64,000 bases of DNA from Micromonospora rhizosphaerae (lineage in GTDB: Bacteria; Actinomycetota; Actinomycetes; Mycobacteriales; Micromonosporaceae). Positions 52,750-60,309 of the stretch are shown here, in pieces. The DNA lies in assembly GCF_900091465.1 (NCBI RefSeq), contig NZ_FMHV01000002.1, positions 2,728,001 through 2,792,000 on the forward strand. The letters run 5' to 3'. Under the pieces are notes generated by a model. The model was not told the origin of the DNA, searched no databases, and saw nothing but the letters and a program-made list of their open reading frames with translations. A program made the translations under genes and the position numbers. Positions within the stretch are counted from its first letter, which is position 1, and every line of letters begins with the position of its first letter.

Positions 52750-53040
52750 TCACTTCTCGGACGAACTCCGGTCGACCTCGGGCTTCGAGGCCCTTGTCGT
52801 CAACCCGGCCGCGTCAGCGCGTGCCTGGTCCAAGATGACGCGAGCCTCTGACCGGGCTTCCGACAGCGTGCGTTCGGCTTCGCGCATGGCCTTGTTCCGG
52901 TGGTTCTCAGCCTGCTCCTCAGCCAAGCGAAGGATCTGCTCGACTCTGGGACCCAGCTCGGCGAGTCGCGGACGCTCACTCGGCGGCTCCGAGGGTGCCC
53001 AGCCGGTGCGCGCCTGCTCGCTAGTGCAGATCGGTACCGG
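52750..53040 (-). pseudogene. Coiled-coil protein fragment without start codon
   Basis: On the minus strand, ending with TGA at 52750-52752, the frame reads PSEPPSERPRLAELGPRVEQ, ILRLAEEQAENHRNKAMREA, ERTLSEARSEARVILDQARA and DAAGLTTRASKPEVDRSSSE. Strong heptads and the EEQAENHR/AEARxEAxxILxxARADA pattern are those of DivIVA-like or cellulose-binding-type coiled coils. The frame is open up to the stop of the regulator at 53046 but has no ATG or GTG with a ribosome binding site, so its 5' part was probably cut off. About 95 codons. Confidence 0.55.
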
Positions 53041-53045
53041 TTGGG

Positions 53046-54032
53046 TCAGGTCATGGCGGCGTTGCTCGGGCCGAACCGGTATGCGCGCCGGTAGTCGGTG
53101 GGCGTCACGCCGACGTTGATGCTGAAATGGCGGCGGAGGTTTGCCGCGGTTCCCAGTCCGCTGCGTTCACTGATCTGTTCGATCGACAGGTTCGTCGATT
53201 CCAGCAGGCTCTGGGCATGGGCGAGGCGCTGGTTCAGCAGCCACTGCAGTGGCGTCGTGCCGGTGGCGGCGTGGAAGTGTCGGACGAACGTGCGGGAACT
53301 CATGTTGGCCTGCCTGGCCAAGTCGGCCACGGTCAACGGCCGGTCGAGGTTTTCGGCGGCCCACTGCAGCACCGGGCCGAGGCCGCCGTCGTCGGTGTCG
53401 GGCACGGACAGGTCGATGTACTGTGACTGGCCGCCCGGCCGGTGCGCGGGAACCACCATGCGGCGGGCCACCTGGTTGGCCACGTACGCGCCGAGGTCGC
53501 GGCGAACGAGATGCAGACACAGATCCAGGCCGCCGCTGCGACCGGCGCTGGTCAGCACGTCGCCGTCGTCTACGTACAGGACCGAGGCGTCGACCTGCAC
53601 CTGAGGGTGTCGCCGGGCCAGAGTGGCGGCGTGTAGCCAGTGGGTGGTCGCCCGCCGGCCGTCGAGGAGTCCGCTGGCGGCCAGCACGAACGCCCCGCTG
53701 CACAGCGACACCATCCGCGCGCCTGCGGCACTGGCCTCGCGCACCGCCTCGATCAGCTCGGTGGGCAGGGGGCGGTCGGACTTCAGGCACCCGTACGGCA
53801 CGGCCGGGATGATGACGGTATCCGCGCCGGCCAGGTCCGCCAGCGCGTGGCGGGTGTCGAGCACGAACCCGGACTCGGTGCGAGTGACGCCCGGCCGCAG
53901 CGCGCACAGCCGCAGGTCATACCAGGGGTCAGCAAGATCCGGCCATTCCCCGCCGAACACCTCGCAGGCTATGGCCAACTCGTACAGGGGCATGTCGTCG
54001 ATCACGGCCACAGCGACGGAACCAGGGCTCAC
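53046..54032 (-). CDS. GlxA-type AraC-family regulator (DJ-1/PfpI plus HTH)
   Basis: 328-residue transcription factor. The DJ-1/PfpI-like domain includes VAVIDDMPLYELAIACEVFG, AGADTVIIPAVPYGCLKSDR, ASAAGARMVSLCSGAFVLAA with the nucleophile-elbow Cys, and RRHPQVQVDASVLYVDDGDV. The AraC HTH (about 230-325) has RPLTVADLARQANMSSRTFV, GTTPLQWLLNQRLAHAQSLL and GLGTAANLRRHFSINVGV. GTG 54032. It diverges from the NIPSNAP gene (97 bases), whose expression it probably controls. Clearly paralogous to the regulator at 31567: the elbow motif, HTH helix (MSSRxxxRHF) and order are the same. Confidence 0.93.
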   Translation of the reverse strand: MSPGSVAVAVIDDMPLYELAIACEVFGGEWPDLADPWYDLRLCALRPGVTRTESGFVLDTRHALADLAGADTVIIPAVPYGCLKSDRPLPTELIEAVREASAAGARMVSLCSGAFVLAASGLLDGRRATTHWLHAATLARRHPQVQVDASVLYVDDGDVLTSAGRSGGLDLCLHLVRRDLGAYVANQVARRMVVPAHRPGGQSQYIDLSVPDTDDGGLGPVLQWAAENLDRPLTVADLARQANMSSRTFVRHFHAATGTTPLQWLLNQRLAHAQSLLESTNLSIEQISERSGLGTAANLRRHFSINVGVTPTDYRRAYRFGPSNAAMT

Positions 54033-54129
54033 GGCGGCAAGCGTACGGCAGTAATTTTGCGCTCGTCGTCAGTCCTGCCACTCGCTGGACATGATCAATA
54101 GATGCCAGGGTGAGGCCAGAGGAGGAGAG

Positions 54130-54852
54130 ATGACCGTCGTCGAACTCAGGCAGTACACCCTGCACTCCGGCCAGCGAGACGTCCTGATCGACCTGTTCGA
54201 CCAGGAATTCGTGGAAAGCCAGGAGGCCGTCGGGATGCAGATCATCGGACAGTTCCGGGACGTGAACGACCCCGATCGCTTCGTATGGTTGCGCGCCTTC
54301 CCGGACATGGACTCGCGCGCCGCGGCGCTGACGGCCTTCTATCTCGAAGGCCCGGTGTGGAAGGCGCACGGTCCCGCGGCCAACGCCACCATGGTCGACT
54401 CTTCGAACGCCCTGCTGCTGCGGCCCGTGCGAGCCGGGTCCGGATTTCCGCCGCCGATCGGACCCCGGCCCCCGCTCGGCGCCACCGAAACCCCCGACTC
54501 CCGCGTGGTCGCGACACTCTATTACCGGGATGCTGCCGTGGACGACGAGTTCGTCCGGTTCTTCGACGACCACGTCGCGCCGGTGATGGCGGAATTGGGC
54601 GCCCACCCGCTGGCATGCTTGGAGACCGAGCCCGCACCGAACACGTTCCCGAGGTTGCCGGTGCGCACCGGGGAAAACGTCTTCGTCTGGTTCGCCCGCC
54701 TCGGCAGTCCGGCCCATCACCGCGCTTACCTCGACGGCTTGGCGCGCTCGGAGCGGTGGAACGAGGAGGTGCTCCCGGAGCTGTTGACCCGCCTCGCGTC
54801 TGCCCCGCAGCAGTTGACACTGGCACCCACCGCCCGGTCCCAACTGCACTGA
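54130..54852 (+). CDS. NIPSNAP-family protein
   Basis: 240-residue protein made of two dimeric alpha-beta-barrel halves: VELRQYTLHSGQRDVLIDLF and FVESQEAVGMQIIGQFRDVN at the N-terminus with DRFVWLRAFPDMDSRAAALT, and SRVVATLYYRDAAVDDEFVR, FFDDHVAPVMAELGAHPLAC and VFVWFARLGSPAHHRAYLDG in the second half. These are the classical NIPSNAP motifs. Family members bind ligands or act in catabolic clusters, with no general reaction. ATG 54130 has GGAGGAG 2-5 bases upstream, a strong site. Probably regulated by the divergent GlxA-type protein; a cupin gene follows on the same strand. Confidence 0.93.
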   Translation: MTVVELRQYTLHSGQRDVLIDLFDQEFVESQEAVGMQIIGQFRDVNDPDRFVWLRAFPDMDSRAAALTAFYLEGPVWKAHGPAANATMVDSSNALLLRPVRAGSGFPPPIGPRPPLGATETPDSRVVATLYYRDAAVDDEFVRFFDDHVAPVMAELGAHPLACLETEPAPNTFPRLPVRTGENVFVWFARLGSPAHHRAYLDGLARSERWNEEVLPELLTRLASAPQQLTLAPTARSQLH

Positions 54853-54923
54853 CCGGCGACGCGGCGTAACACCAGGTCTGGAAGCCGCGAGATTTGTGCC
54901 GGCGCGGCCGAGAGGATCAACCC

Positions 54924-55283
54924 ATGACCGTTATCTCCGGTGGATCAAGCCCAACAAGTGGACCGGTGACCTTCGAGCCTTGGTACACGTTTTCGGAAGG
55001 CGGGCCGGTGGAGTCCGGCACCCTTCCGTTCTCCGCCCAGGCTCCTGCCCCGTTCGAGATCGCGCGCTGGTCGGTCGCCCCTGGAACAGCCAATGACCTC
55101 GATGTTCATGTTTCTCGCGAGGTATGGCTCGTCGTCACGGGCGAGGGTCAGGTCCACTGGGCCGATCAGAGTAGAGGCATCCGTGCCGGCGATGTGGTGG
55201 CCTTCGACACCAAGGTTCCGCACCAGGTACGCAACGACGGAACCGAGACGCTGCACGTGTTCTCCATCTATTGGAAACAGTAG
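54924..55283 (+). CDS. Cupin-domain protein
   Basis: 119-residue single beta-barrel. The cupin motifs are VHVSREVWLVVTGEGQVHWA with a weak first motif (H-V-S-R-E), RGIRAGDVVAFDTKVPHQVR and NDGTETLHVFSIYW. The first motif lacks the usual second His (HxH replaced by HVSRE), so metal binding is uncertain but the Glu and later His (VPHQ) are present. It may be an isomerase, dioxygenase-like or small-molecule-binding protein. ATG 54924; 71 bases after the NIPSNAP stop, so possibly one operon. Confidence 0.85.
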   Translation: MTVISGGSSPTSGPVTFEPWYTFSEGGPVESGTLPFSAQAPAPFEIARWSVAPGTANDLDVHVSREVWLVVTGEGQVHWADQSRGIRAGDVVAFDTKVPHQVRNDGTETLHVFSIYWKQ

Positions 55284-55512
55284 GACCTCTGCCGGGCCGG
55301 TGATGTCGCGCAATCTTGGGTTCACAGGTCACGAGACTCGGTTCGCGATGCGGCCTGCGGAGGAGGCGCAGCTTGCCGTCGCCGGCCTCAGACCTGCGCT
55401 GCGGCACCGCGTTCTGCCGGCAGGTCCCGAGACCGGACAGCGATCTGCCGGCGATGTCGGGTCTCAGGACGTCCGTGACCAGACCGTCGCGGGACGTGGG
55501 TGACACTTCCGG
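55284..55512. other. Intergenic region
   Basis: No gene recognised; contains sequence between the cupin gene and the IS5 target. Confidence 0.4.
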
Positions 55513-55560
55513 CTAGGGTCTGTTGGGAAGGTGGATCTTGGCCGTGAATGATCACGTTCT

Positions 55561-56309
55561 GTGGGACGTGGGGATCTGACGAACGGCCAGTGGACTCGGC
55601 TGGCGCCGTTGCTGCCGAGGGCATCGAGGCGGACCGTCGCCGGTGTGGACGCGGCGGCAGTTGATAGACGGCATACGGTGGCGGACCCGGACCGGCGCCC
55701 CGTGGCGGGACGTGCCCGAAAGGTTCGTTCACGTCCCAGGTGATCAGGTCCTTCGCGTCCGCCTCGGCTTGGAGCGAAAAGGGGATCTCCAGAAGGAGCC
55801 GCCCGGCGGGGTTTTCGTCGAGCCGGCCGACCACGGGCTCGGTCGGTCCCGGGGCGGGCTGAGCAGCAAGATCCAGCTGGCAGTCGAGCAGCGGCAGAAG
55901 CCGCTGTCCGTGGTGATCACGGCGGGTCAGTGGGGTGACCCCGCAGTTCGAAAGAGTTCTGGAAGCGATCCGGGTGCCGAGGCTGGGTCTGGGGCGGCCG
56001 CGCAAGCGACCGGACCGTGTGCGGGCGGACAAGGCGTACGACTCCCGCAGGAACCGCTCCTACCTGCGCCGACGCGGTACCAAGGCGACGATCCCAGTCC
56101 CTGCGGACCGCGTTCGCAACCGGCAGACGCTCGGCTCTCGCGGTGGTCGGCCGCCGAAGTTCGACAAGACCGACTACCGCGAGCGCCACGCGGTCGAGTG
56201 CGGTATCAATCGCCTCAAGCGCCACCGGGCCGTAGCCACGAGATACGACAAGCTCGCCGTCCGCTACGAGGCGACCGTGCTGATCGCAGTCCTCAACGAG
56301 TGGCTGTGA
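55561..56309 (+). pseudogene. IS5-family (IS427-group) transposase, multiply broken
   Basis: Pieces in order: GTG 55561 GRGDLTNGQWTRLAPLLP; after a frameshift RQLIDGIRWRTRTGAPWRDV followed by PERF; then a deletion of about 60 residues containing the first Asp (expected DSTV region); then LQKEPPGGVFVEPADHGLGR and SRGGLSSKIQLAVEQRQKPL; a second shift to [40 protein letters not shown] (second Asp) and [20 protein letters not shown] (Glu) with [12 protein letters not shown]. At least two frameshifts and one deletion, so it is inactive. The C-terminal reading frame (55935-56309) alone is 124 codons. Confidence 0.88.
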
Positions 56310-56324
56310 CCAGGGGTACCACCG

Positions 56325-56864
56325 TCAGGTTGCCGCCGCATAACACCGGACGGCCACCTTCTGCTCCGCACTCCACTGCTGTTCGACTGTGGCCAGCAGT
56401 TGCCAGCCGAGTCGCTCGTACAAAGCTGCCGCCGCAGTGTCAGAAGCCACCACGTCGAGCACCGGATGCAAGCCGCGATCCTGTGCTTCTGTGACAGCCT
56501 GCGCCATCAGCAGCACACCGATCCCGTGGCCGCGAGCCCACGGAGCGACGAACAGCCGGTTGACCACGGCGGTCGCGTCGATACTTACCCCTGCACGAGC
56601 GCTCCACAGCCCAGGTGCCGCGTCTCCCACGTCGCTCCGAGCCAGGCCAATATGGCCGGCAATGCGGCCGTCCAGTTCCGCCACCCACGAGGCAATGAGC
56701 GATGGCGGCGTGAGCCATGCCCCCGGGAGGTCGGGCCAGTTCACCGGATAGCCGTCGTGCTCATGGACCTCTGTCAGCACCCGCACACAGTCACTGAGGT
56801 CGCGGTCAGTCCGCTGTCGGGCACTCGGGGGTACGTCCGCGCCGGACACGCTCTCGCTCTTCAC
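56325..56864 (-). CDS. GNAT-family N-acetyltransferase
   Basis: 179-residue acetyltransferase from GTG 56864 (or GTG 56849). RTDRDLSDCVRVLTEVHEHD, WLTPPSLIASWVAELDGRIA and GHIGLARSDVGDAA are the first strands; VVNRLFVAPWARGHGIGVLL and MAQAVTEAQDRGLHPVLDVV contain the acetyl-CoA pyrophosphate loop (RGHGIG, from the usual RxxGxG); ASDTAAAALYERLGWQLLAT is the last motif. It acts on an unknown amine. Its position inside a small IS5-like element is the notable point. Confidence 0.88.
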   Translation of the reverse strand: MKSESVSGADVPPSARQRTDRDLSDCVRVLTEVHEHDGYPVNWPDLPGAWLTPPSLIASWVAELDGRIAGHIGLARSDVGDAAPGLWSARAGVSIDATAVVNRLFVAPWARGHGIGVLLMAQAVTEAQDRGLHPVLDVVASDTAAAALYERLGWQLLATVEQQWSAEQKVAVRCYAAAT

Positions 56865-56927
56865 TGCGGCATGGAAACACGGTCGAAAGGCCCGTGACCA
56901 GCGACTTTCGCAACAGACCCTAGCCGG

Positions 56928-57090
56928 ATGGTGACGGCGGGCATGGCCGACCCGGTTTCCTCGGTGGCGTACGCCATCGAAGCCGCGCTGCGGGCACCGA
57001 ACGGCTACCTGTCGCTGCTCCTGCCGACGATGTGCCTGGTCCTGGGCTTGATCGCGCTCGTGATCCTCAACTACGGCTGTGGGTACGGGC
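56928..57090 (+). pseudogene. APC-family permease fragment
   Basis: Frame from 56928 reads VTAGMADPVSSVAYAIEAAL followed by RAPNGYLSLLLPTMCLVLGL and IALVILNY, the first helices of an APC-superfamily amino-acid/potassium permease (ADPVSSVAYAIEA motif). Both ends are missing: the IS5 element abuts the left, and after about 50 codons no permease sequence continues. The IS may have landed in this gene. Confidence 0.6.
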
Positions 57091-57280
57091 AGGTCGGCCC
57101 CGCGGAGCCGCCGGGTACCCCTGAAGCCCTTCGCCACCCAGCGGAGCGCAAGAATGCGCAGCCGTGGGCGGAAGCGGTCAAACGGGGCCGTCACGTCAGC
57201 GACACTGGCGAGGAGGCCCTGAATCGGAAGCGAGCGAGGAGTCAGACCTTGGTAGCTGTGCCGCCGCGGCGATCGGGCCC
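57091..57280. other. Intergenic region
   Basis: No gene recognised. Confidence 0.4.
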
Positions 57281-58405
57281 ATGACGTCGGACTCGCCGAA
57301 GGCAGCCGCAGGCGGGGGAGGTCCGGGCCGGGGCGTCTCTGTGCGGCGCGGCAGGCGTCTCTGGCGGGCGCTGATCCTGTCCGCCGTCACCATCGTGGTC
57401 CTCGTGGCTGTGTTCGTCGGCGTCTTCCCGAGATTCGCGAACTACTCTCAGGCGTGGTCCTCGATCCAGCGGATGCCAACCGTCTACCTCGTCGCGCTCG
57501 TCGCGGCGGCCGTGGTCAACATCGCGGTCGCCGCGTGGCCGCTTCAGGCCGCGCTGCCCGGGCTCCGCTACGGACCGGCCTTCGTGGTGGGCCAGACCTC
57601 GTTCGCCTTCAGCAATGCGGTACCGGCCGGCGGCGTCATCGGCCTCGGGGTGGAGTACGACATGCTGGGGTCCTACCGGTTCGGCACCGGCGCGGCCGCG
57701 AGTGCGACTGCGATCTCAACCGTTTTCAACGTCTTCGCCACGCTCGTCATGCCGGTCGTGGGCGTCCTGGCGCTGCTGATCAGTGGCGAGGTGAGGTGGC
57801 ACTTTCTCCTGATCGCAGTCGTCGGAGTCTGTGGCGTCGGCATTGCCGTGGCCGCTTTCGCGGCGATCCTGCATAGCGAGGGCGGAGCCCGCAGGGTGGG
57901 GCGCACGGCAGACCGGCTCGTCAACGCGCCCGCGCAGCGTCTGCTTCACGGCCGGACCGTCAACCTCACTGGGAAGGTACTCGACTTCCGGGCTGCCGTG
58001 GTCGAGGTCATGAAGACCCGGTGGCCGGCCGTGGTCGGTTCGACCCTGATCCCGCAGTTGACCTCGTGGTCGATCTTGTTCCTCACACAGCGAGGCCTCG
58101 AGAAAGGCGACCATGTCAGCTTCGGGGTGACGTGGCCGGAGTCGCTGGCGGCCTACTCGTTCGCGGTGATCGTGTCATTCATTCCCGTGACCACCGGCGG
58201 TCTGGGCACCGTAGACGCCGGCCTCACCGGCTTGCTGACTGCCTTCGGTGCCACCGGCAGCCAGGCTCTCGCCGCAGACCTCGTGTGGCGCGCGGGGACC
58301 TTTGTGCCCCAGGTGCTCACCGGCGCGTTGATGTTCCTCTGGTGGCGGGTCACGGCCGGCCACAAAAAGCGGATGGCGGCCCAGCGGGCGGGCGACAATG
58401 GGTAG
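57281..58405 (+). CDS. YbhN / lysylphosphatidylglycerol-synthase-TM family flippase-like protein
   Basis: 374-residue polytopic membrane protein with about eight helices. Diagnostic regions: PTVYLVALVAAAVVNIAVAA, QTSFAFSNAVPAGGVIGLGV (AVPAGG loop), STVFNVFATLVMPVVGVLAL, YSFAVIVSFIPVTTGGLGTV (P-x-GGLG motif) and GTFVPQVLTGALMFLWWRVT. The family comprises the membrane half of MprF without the aminoacyltransferase, and stand-alone members often move or anchor lipids or polymers. ATG 57281; the N-terminal 25 residues are low-complexity. It is alone in this stretch. Confidence 0.85.
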   Translation: MTSDSPKAAAGGGGPGRGVSVRRGRRLWRALILSAVTIVVLVAVFVGVFPRFANYSQAWSSIQRMPTVYLVALVAAAVVNIAVAAWPLQAALPGLRYGPAFVVGQTSFAFSNAVPAGGVIGLGVEYDMLGSYRFGTGAAASATAISTVFNVFATLVMPVVGVLALLISGEVRWHFLLIAVVGVCGVGIAVAAFAAILHSEGGARRVGRTADRLVNAPAQRLLHGRTVNLTGKVLDFRAAVVEVMKTRWPAVVGSTLIPQLTSWSILFLTQRGLEKGDHVSFGVTWPESLAAYSFAVIVSFIPVTTGGLGTVDAGLTGLLTAFGATGSQALAADLVWRAGTFVPQVLTGALMFLWWRVTAGHKKRMAAQRAGDNG

Positions 58406-58611
58406 CTCCCGGGCCAGCCGGGATCCTCCATCGAATCCTGGCCTGCGGAACCGGCGCTCCGGGCGTGGAGGGGCGGTGCGGTAAACCGAGCGCCAAGTGT
58501 CGGCGCCGGTAGTTAGTCTGCCTGCGGACGTCGCGTTCGGGTGACGCCCCGCGCCCGGTAGGCGCGGCGCCGCCCACCGTCCGCGGCCGAACCGACTTCA
58601 GGAGAGTTTCT

Positions 58612-60186
58612 GTGACCCAGCAACCTGTCGCGACACCGGACAAGCTCGACGCCGCGGTTCTCAAGGTGGCGGGGGTCGTCGTTCTCGGTGCGATCATGTC
58701 GATCCTCGACGTGACGGTGGTCAGTGTCGCGCTGCCGACGTTTCAGAGCGAGTTCGACGCGTCCTACGCCCGAGTCGCGTGGACGATGACCGGCTATACG
58801 CTCGCACTGGCCACGGTGATCCCGCTGAGTGGGTGGGCCGCCGACCGATTCGGCACCAAGCGCCTCTACATGATCGCACTGGCGCTGTTCACGATCGGGT
58901 CCGGGCTGTGCGCCACCGCCGACACGATCGGGCAGTTGATCGGCTTCCGCGTCCTGCAGGGCCTCGGCGGCGGCATGCTCATGCCGCTGGGCATGACGAT
59001 CATGACTCGGGCGGCTGGGCCGAACCGGATCGGCCGGTTGATGGCCGTCCTCGGCATCCCAATGCTGCTCGGGCCGATCGGCGGCCCGATCCTCGGCGGC
59101 TGGCTGATCGACACGGCGAGTTGGCACTGGATCTTCCTGATCAACCTGCCGATCGGTGCCGTCGCGCTCGTCTACGCCCTGCTGGCACTGCCGAAGGACA
59201 ACCCCGAGCCGTCGGAGTCGTTCGACTTCCTCGGCATGCTGATGCTCTCGCCGGGGCTCGCCCTGTTCCTCTACGGGGTGTCCTCGCTGCCCGAGGCCGG
59301 CACGTTCGCCGACGCCGAGGTGTGGGTGCCCATGCTGATCGGCGCCGCGCTCGTGGTGGGGTTCGTCCTCTACTCGTTCAAGCCTCGGCACCCGTTGCTC
59401 GACCTGCGGCTGTTCGCCAACCGCAACCTGACCATCGCGGCGGTGACCCTGTTCGTGTTCATCATCGCGTTCATGGGCGCCGGCCTGCTGTTCCCGAGCT
59501 ACTTCCTGCAGGTCCGCGGCGAGTCGACGCTGGCCGCCGGCCTGCTGATGGCGCCGCAGGGCATCGGCGCGATGATCACAATGCCGGTCGCCGGGATGCT
59601 GGCGGACCGGGTGCCCGTCGGTCGCACGGTGCCGTTCGCGCTGGCGCTCATCGCCCTCGGGTTCTTCACCTTCACCCAGATCGACCCGCACACCTCGTAC
59701 TGGCTGCTCTGCGGGTCGCTGTTCGTCATGGGCCTGGGCATGGGCGGCACGATGATGCCGATCATGACTTCCGCGCTGAAGACCCTGCACGCCCAGGAGG
59801 TGGCCCGCGGCTCCACGCTGGTCAACATCCTTCAGCAGATCGGCGGCTCCGTCGGCGCCGCGGTGATGTCGGTGATCCTCACCAACGAACTGAACGGCTC
59901 CCGGCCGATCCCCGGTCTGGCGGATCCGAGCGGCAGGCCGGTCACCGAGGCCGGGCTGGCCATCGCCACCCAGCAGCGCCCGGAGCTGACCCAGCAGTTC
60001 CCCATCGATCCGTCGCTCATCGAGCGCGGGCTCGACTTCGCGGCCAGCTCGTTCGCCACTACGTACTGGGTGGGGTTCGTGCTCGTGCTGGCCACGTTCA
60101 TCCCGGCCGCGTTCCTGCCCCGCCGCCGCCAGCCGTCGCACCTGCTCGACGACCAGCAGGCGAAGGCACCCGCCGTCATCCACTAG
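58612..60186 (+). CDS. DHA2-family (EmrB/QacA) drug:H+ exporter
   Basis: 524-residue MFS exporter with 14 predicted helices. LGAIMSILDVTVVSVALPTF (DHA2 motif around LDxTVVNVALP), WTMTGYTLALATVIPLSGWA with DRFGTKR (motif A), GFRVLQGLGGGMLMPLGMTI (motif C region), PIGGPILGGWLIDTASWHWI (motif C) and FINLPIG-type loop. GTG 58612 with AGGAG about 8-9 bases upstream. It converges with another DHA2 exporter; an 18-bp stem hairpin lies between the two stops and probably terminates both. Likely exports lipophilic or cationic toxicants; the ligand is unknown. Confidence 0.94.
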   Translation: MTQQPVATPDKLDAAVLKVAGVVVLGAIMSILDVTVVSVALPTFQSEFDASYARVAWTMTGYTLALATVIPLSGWAADRFGTKRLYMIALALFTIGSGLCATADTIGQLIGFRVLQGLGGGMLMPLGMTIMTRAAGPNRIGRLMAVLGIPMLLGPIGGPILGGWLIDTASWHWIFLINLPIGAVALVYALLALPKDNPEPSESFDFLGMLMLSPGLALFLYGVSSLPEAGTFADAEVWVPMLIGAALVVGFVLYSFKPRHPLLDLRLFANRNLTIAAVTLFVFIIAFMGAGLLFPSYFLQVRGESTLAAGLLMAPQGIGAMITMPVAGMLADRVPVGRTVPFALALIALGFFTFTQIDPHTSYWLLCGSLFVMGLGMGGTMMPIMTSALKTLHAQEVARGSTLVNILQQIGGSVGAAVMSVILTNELNGSRPIPGLADPSGRPVTEAGLAIATQQRPELTQQFPIDPSLIERGLDFAASSFATTYWVGFVLVLATFIPAAFLPRRRQPSHLLDDQQAKAPAVIH

Positions 60187-60255
60187 GGCGCCCGTCGAAC
60201 GGCTGCCCCTGCGGGTGGCGCTGCGGTGGTTGGTGCCGCCTCGCCACGACTCTCA

Positions 60256-60297
60256 CGAGGGTTTGTCAGCCGCGGTTCTGCGGCTGACAAACCCTCG
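60256..60297. terminator. Strong bidirectional hairpin terminator
   Basis: A perfect 18-bp inverted repeat (60256-60273 starting CGAGGGTTTGTCAGCC; 60280-60297) with a 6-base loop lies between the convergent DHA2 genes, 69 bases after one stop and 12 bases before the other. The TTT in the stem gives weak T-runs on both strands. Confidence 0.9.
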
Positions 60298-60309
60298 AGT
60301 CGTCAGGTC

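Larger units (their letters stand above)
55517..56919. mobile_element. IS5-family element carrying a GNAT gene
   Basis: The left end GGTCTGTTGGGAAGGTGG (55517-55534) and the right end, read from the other strand from 56919, GGTCTGTTGCGAAAGTCG, agree at 14 of 18 bases. CTAG lies on both outer sides (55513-55516 and 56920-56923) and CCGG beyond each CTAG. The 1403-bp unit holds a broken transposase (55561-56309) and a convergent acetyltransferase gene (56325-56864), which stops 15 bases from the transposase end and starts 55 bases from the right end. Confidence 0.75.

Noticed and set aside
58513..60183. Long minus-strand open frame opposite the DHA2 exporter
   Set aside because: Antisense artefact with His/Glu/Arg repeats; the exporter itself is conserved.
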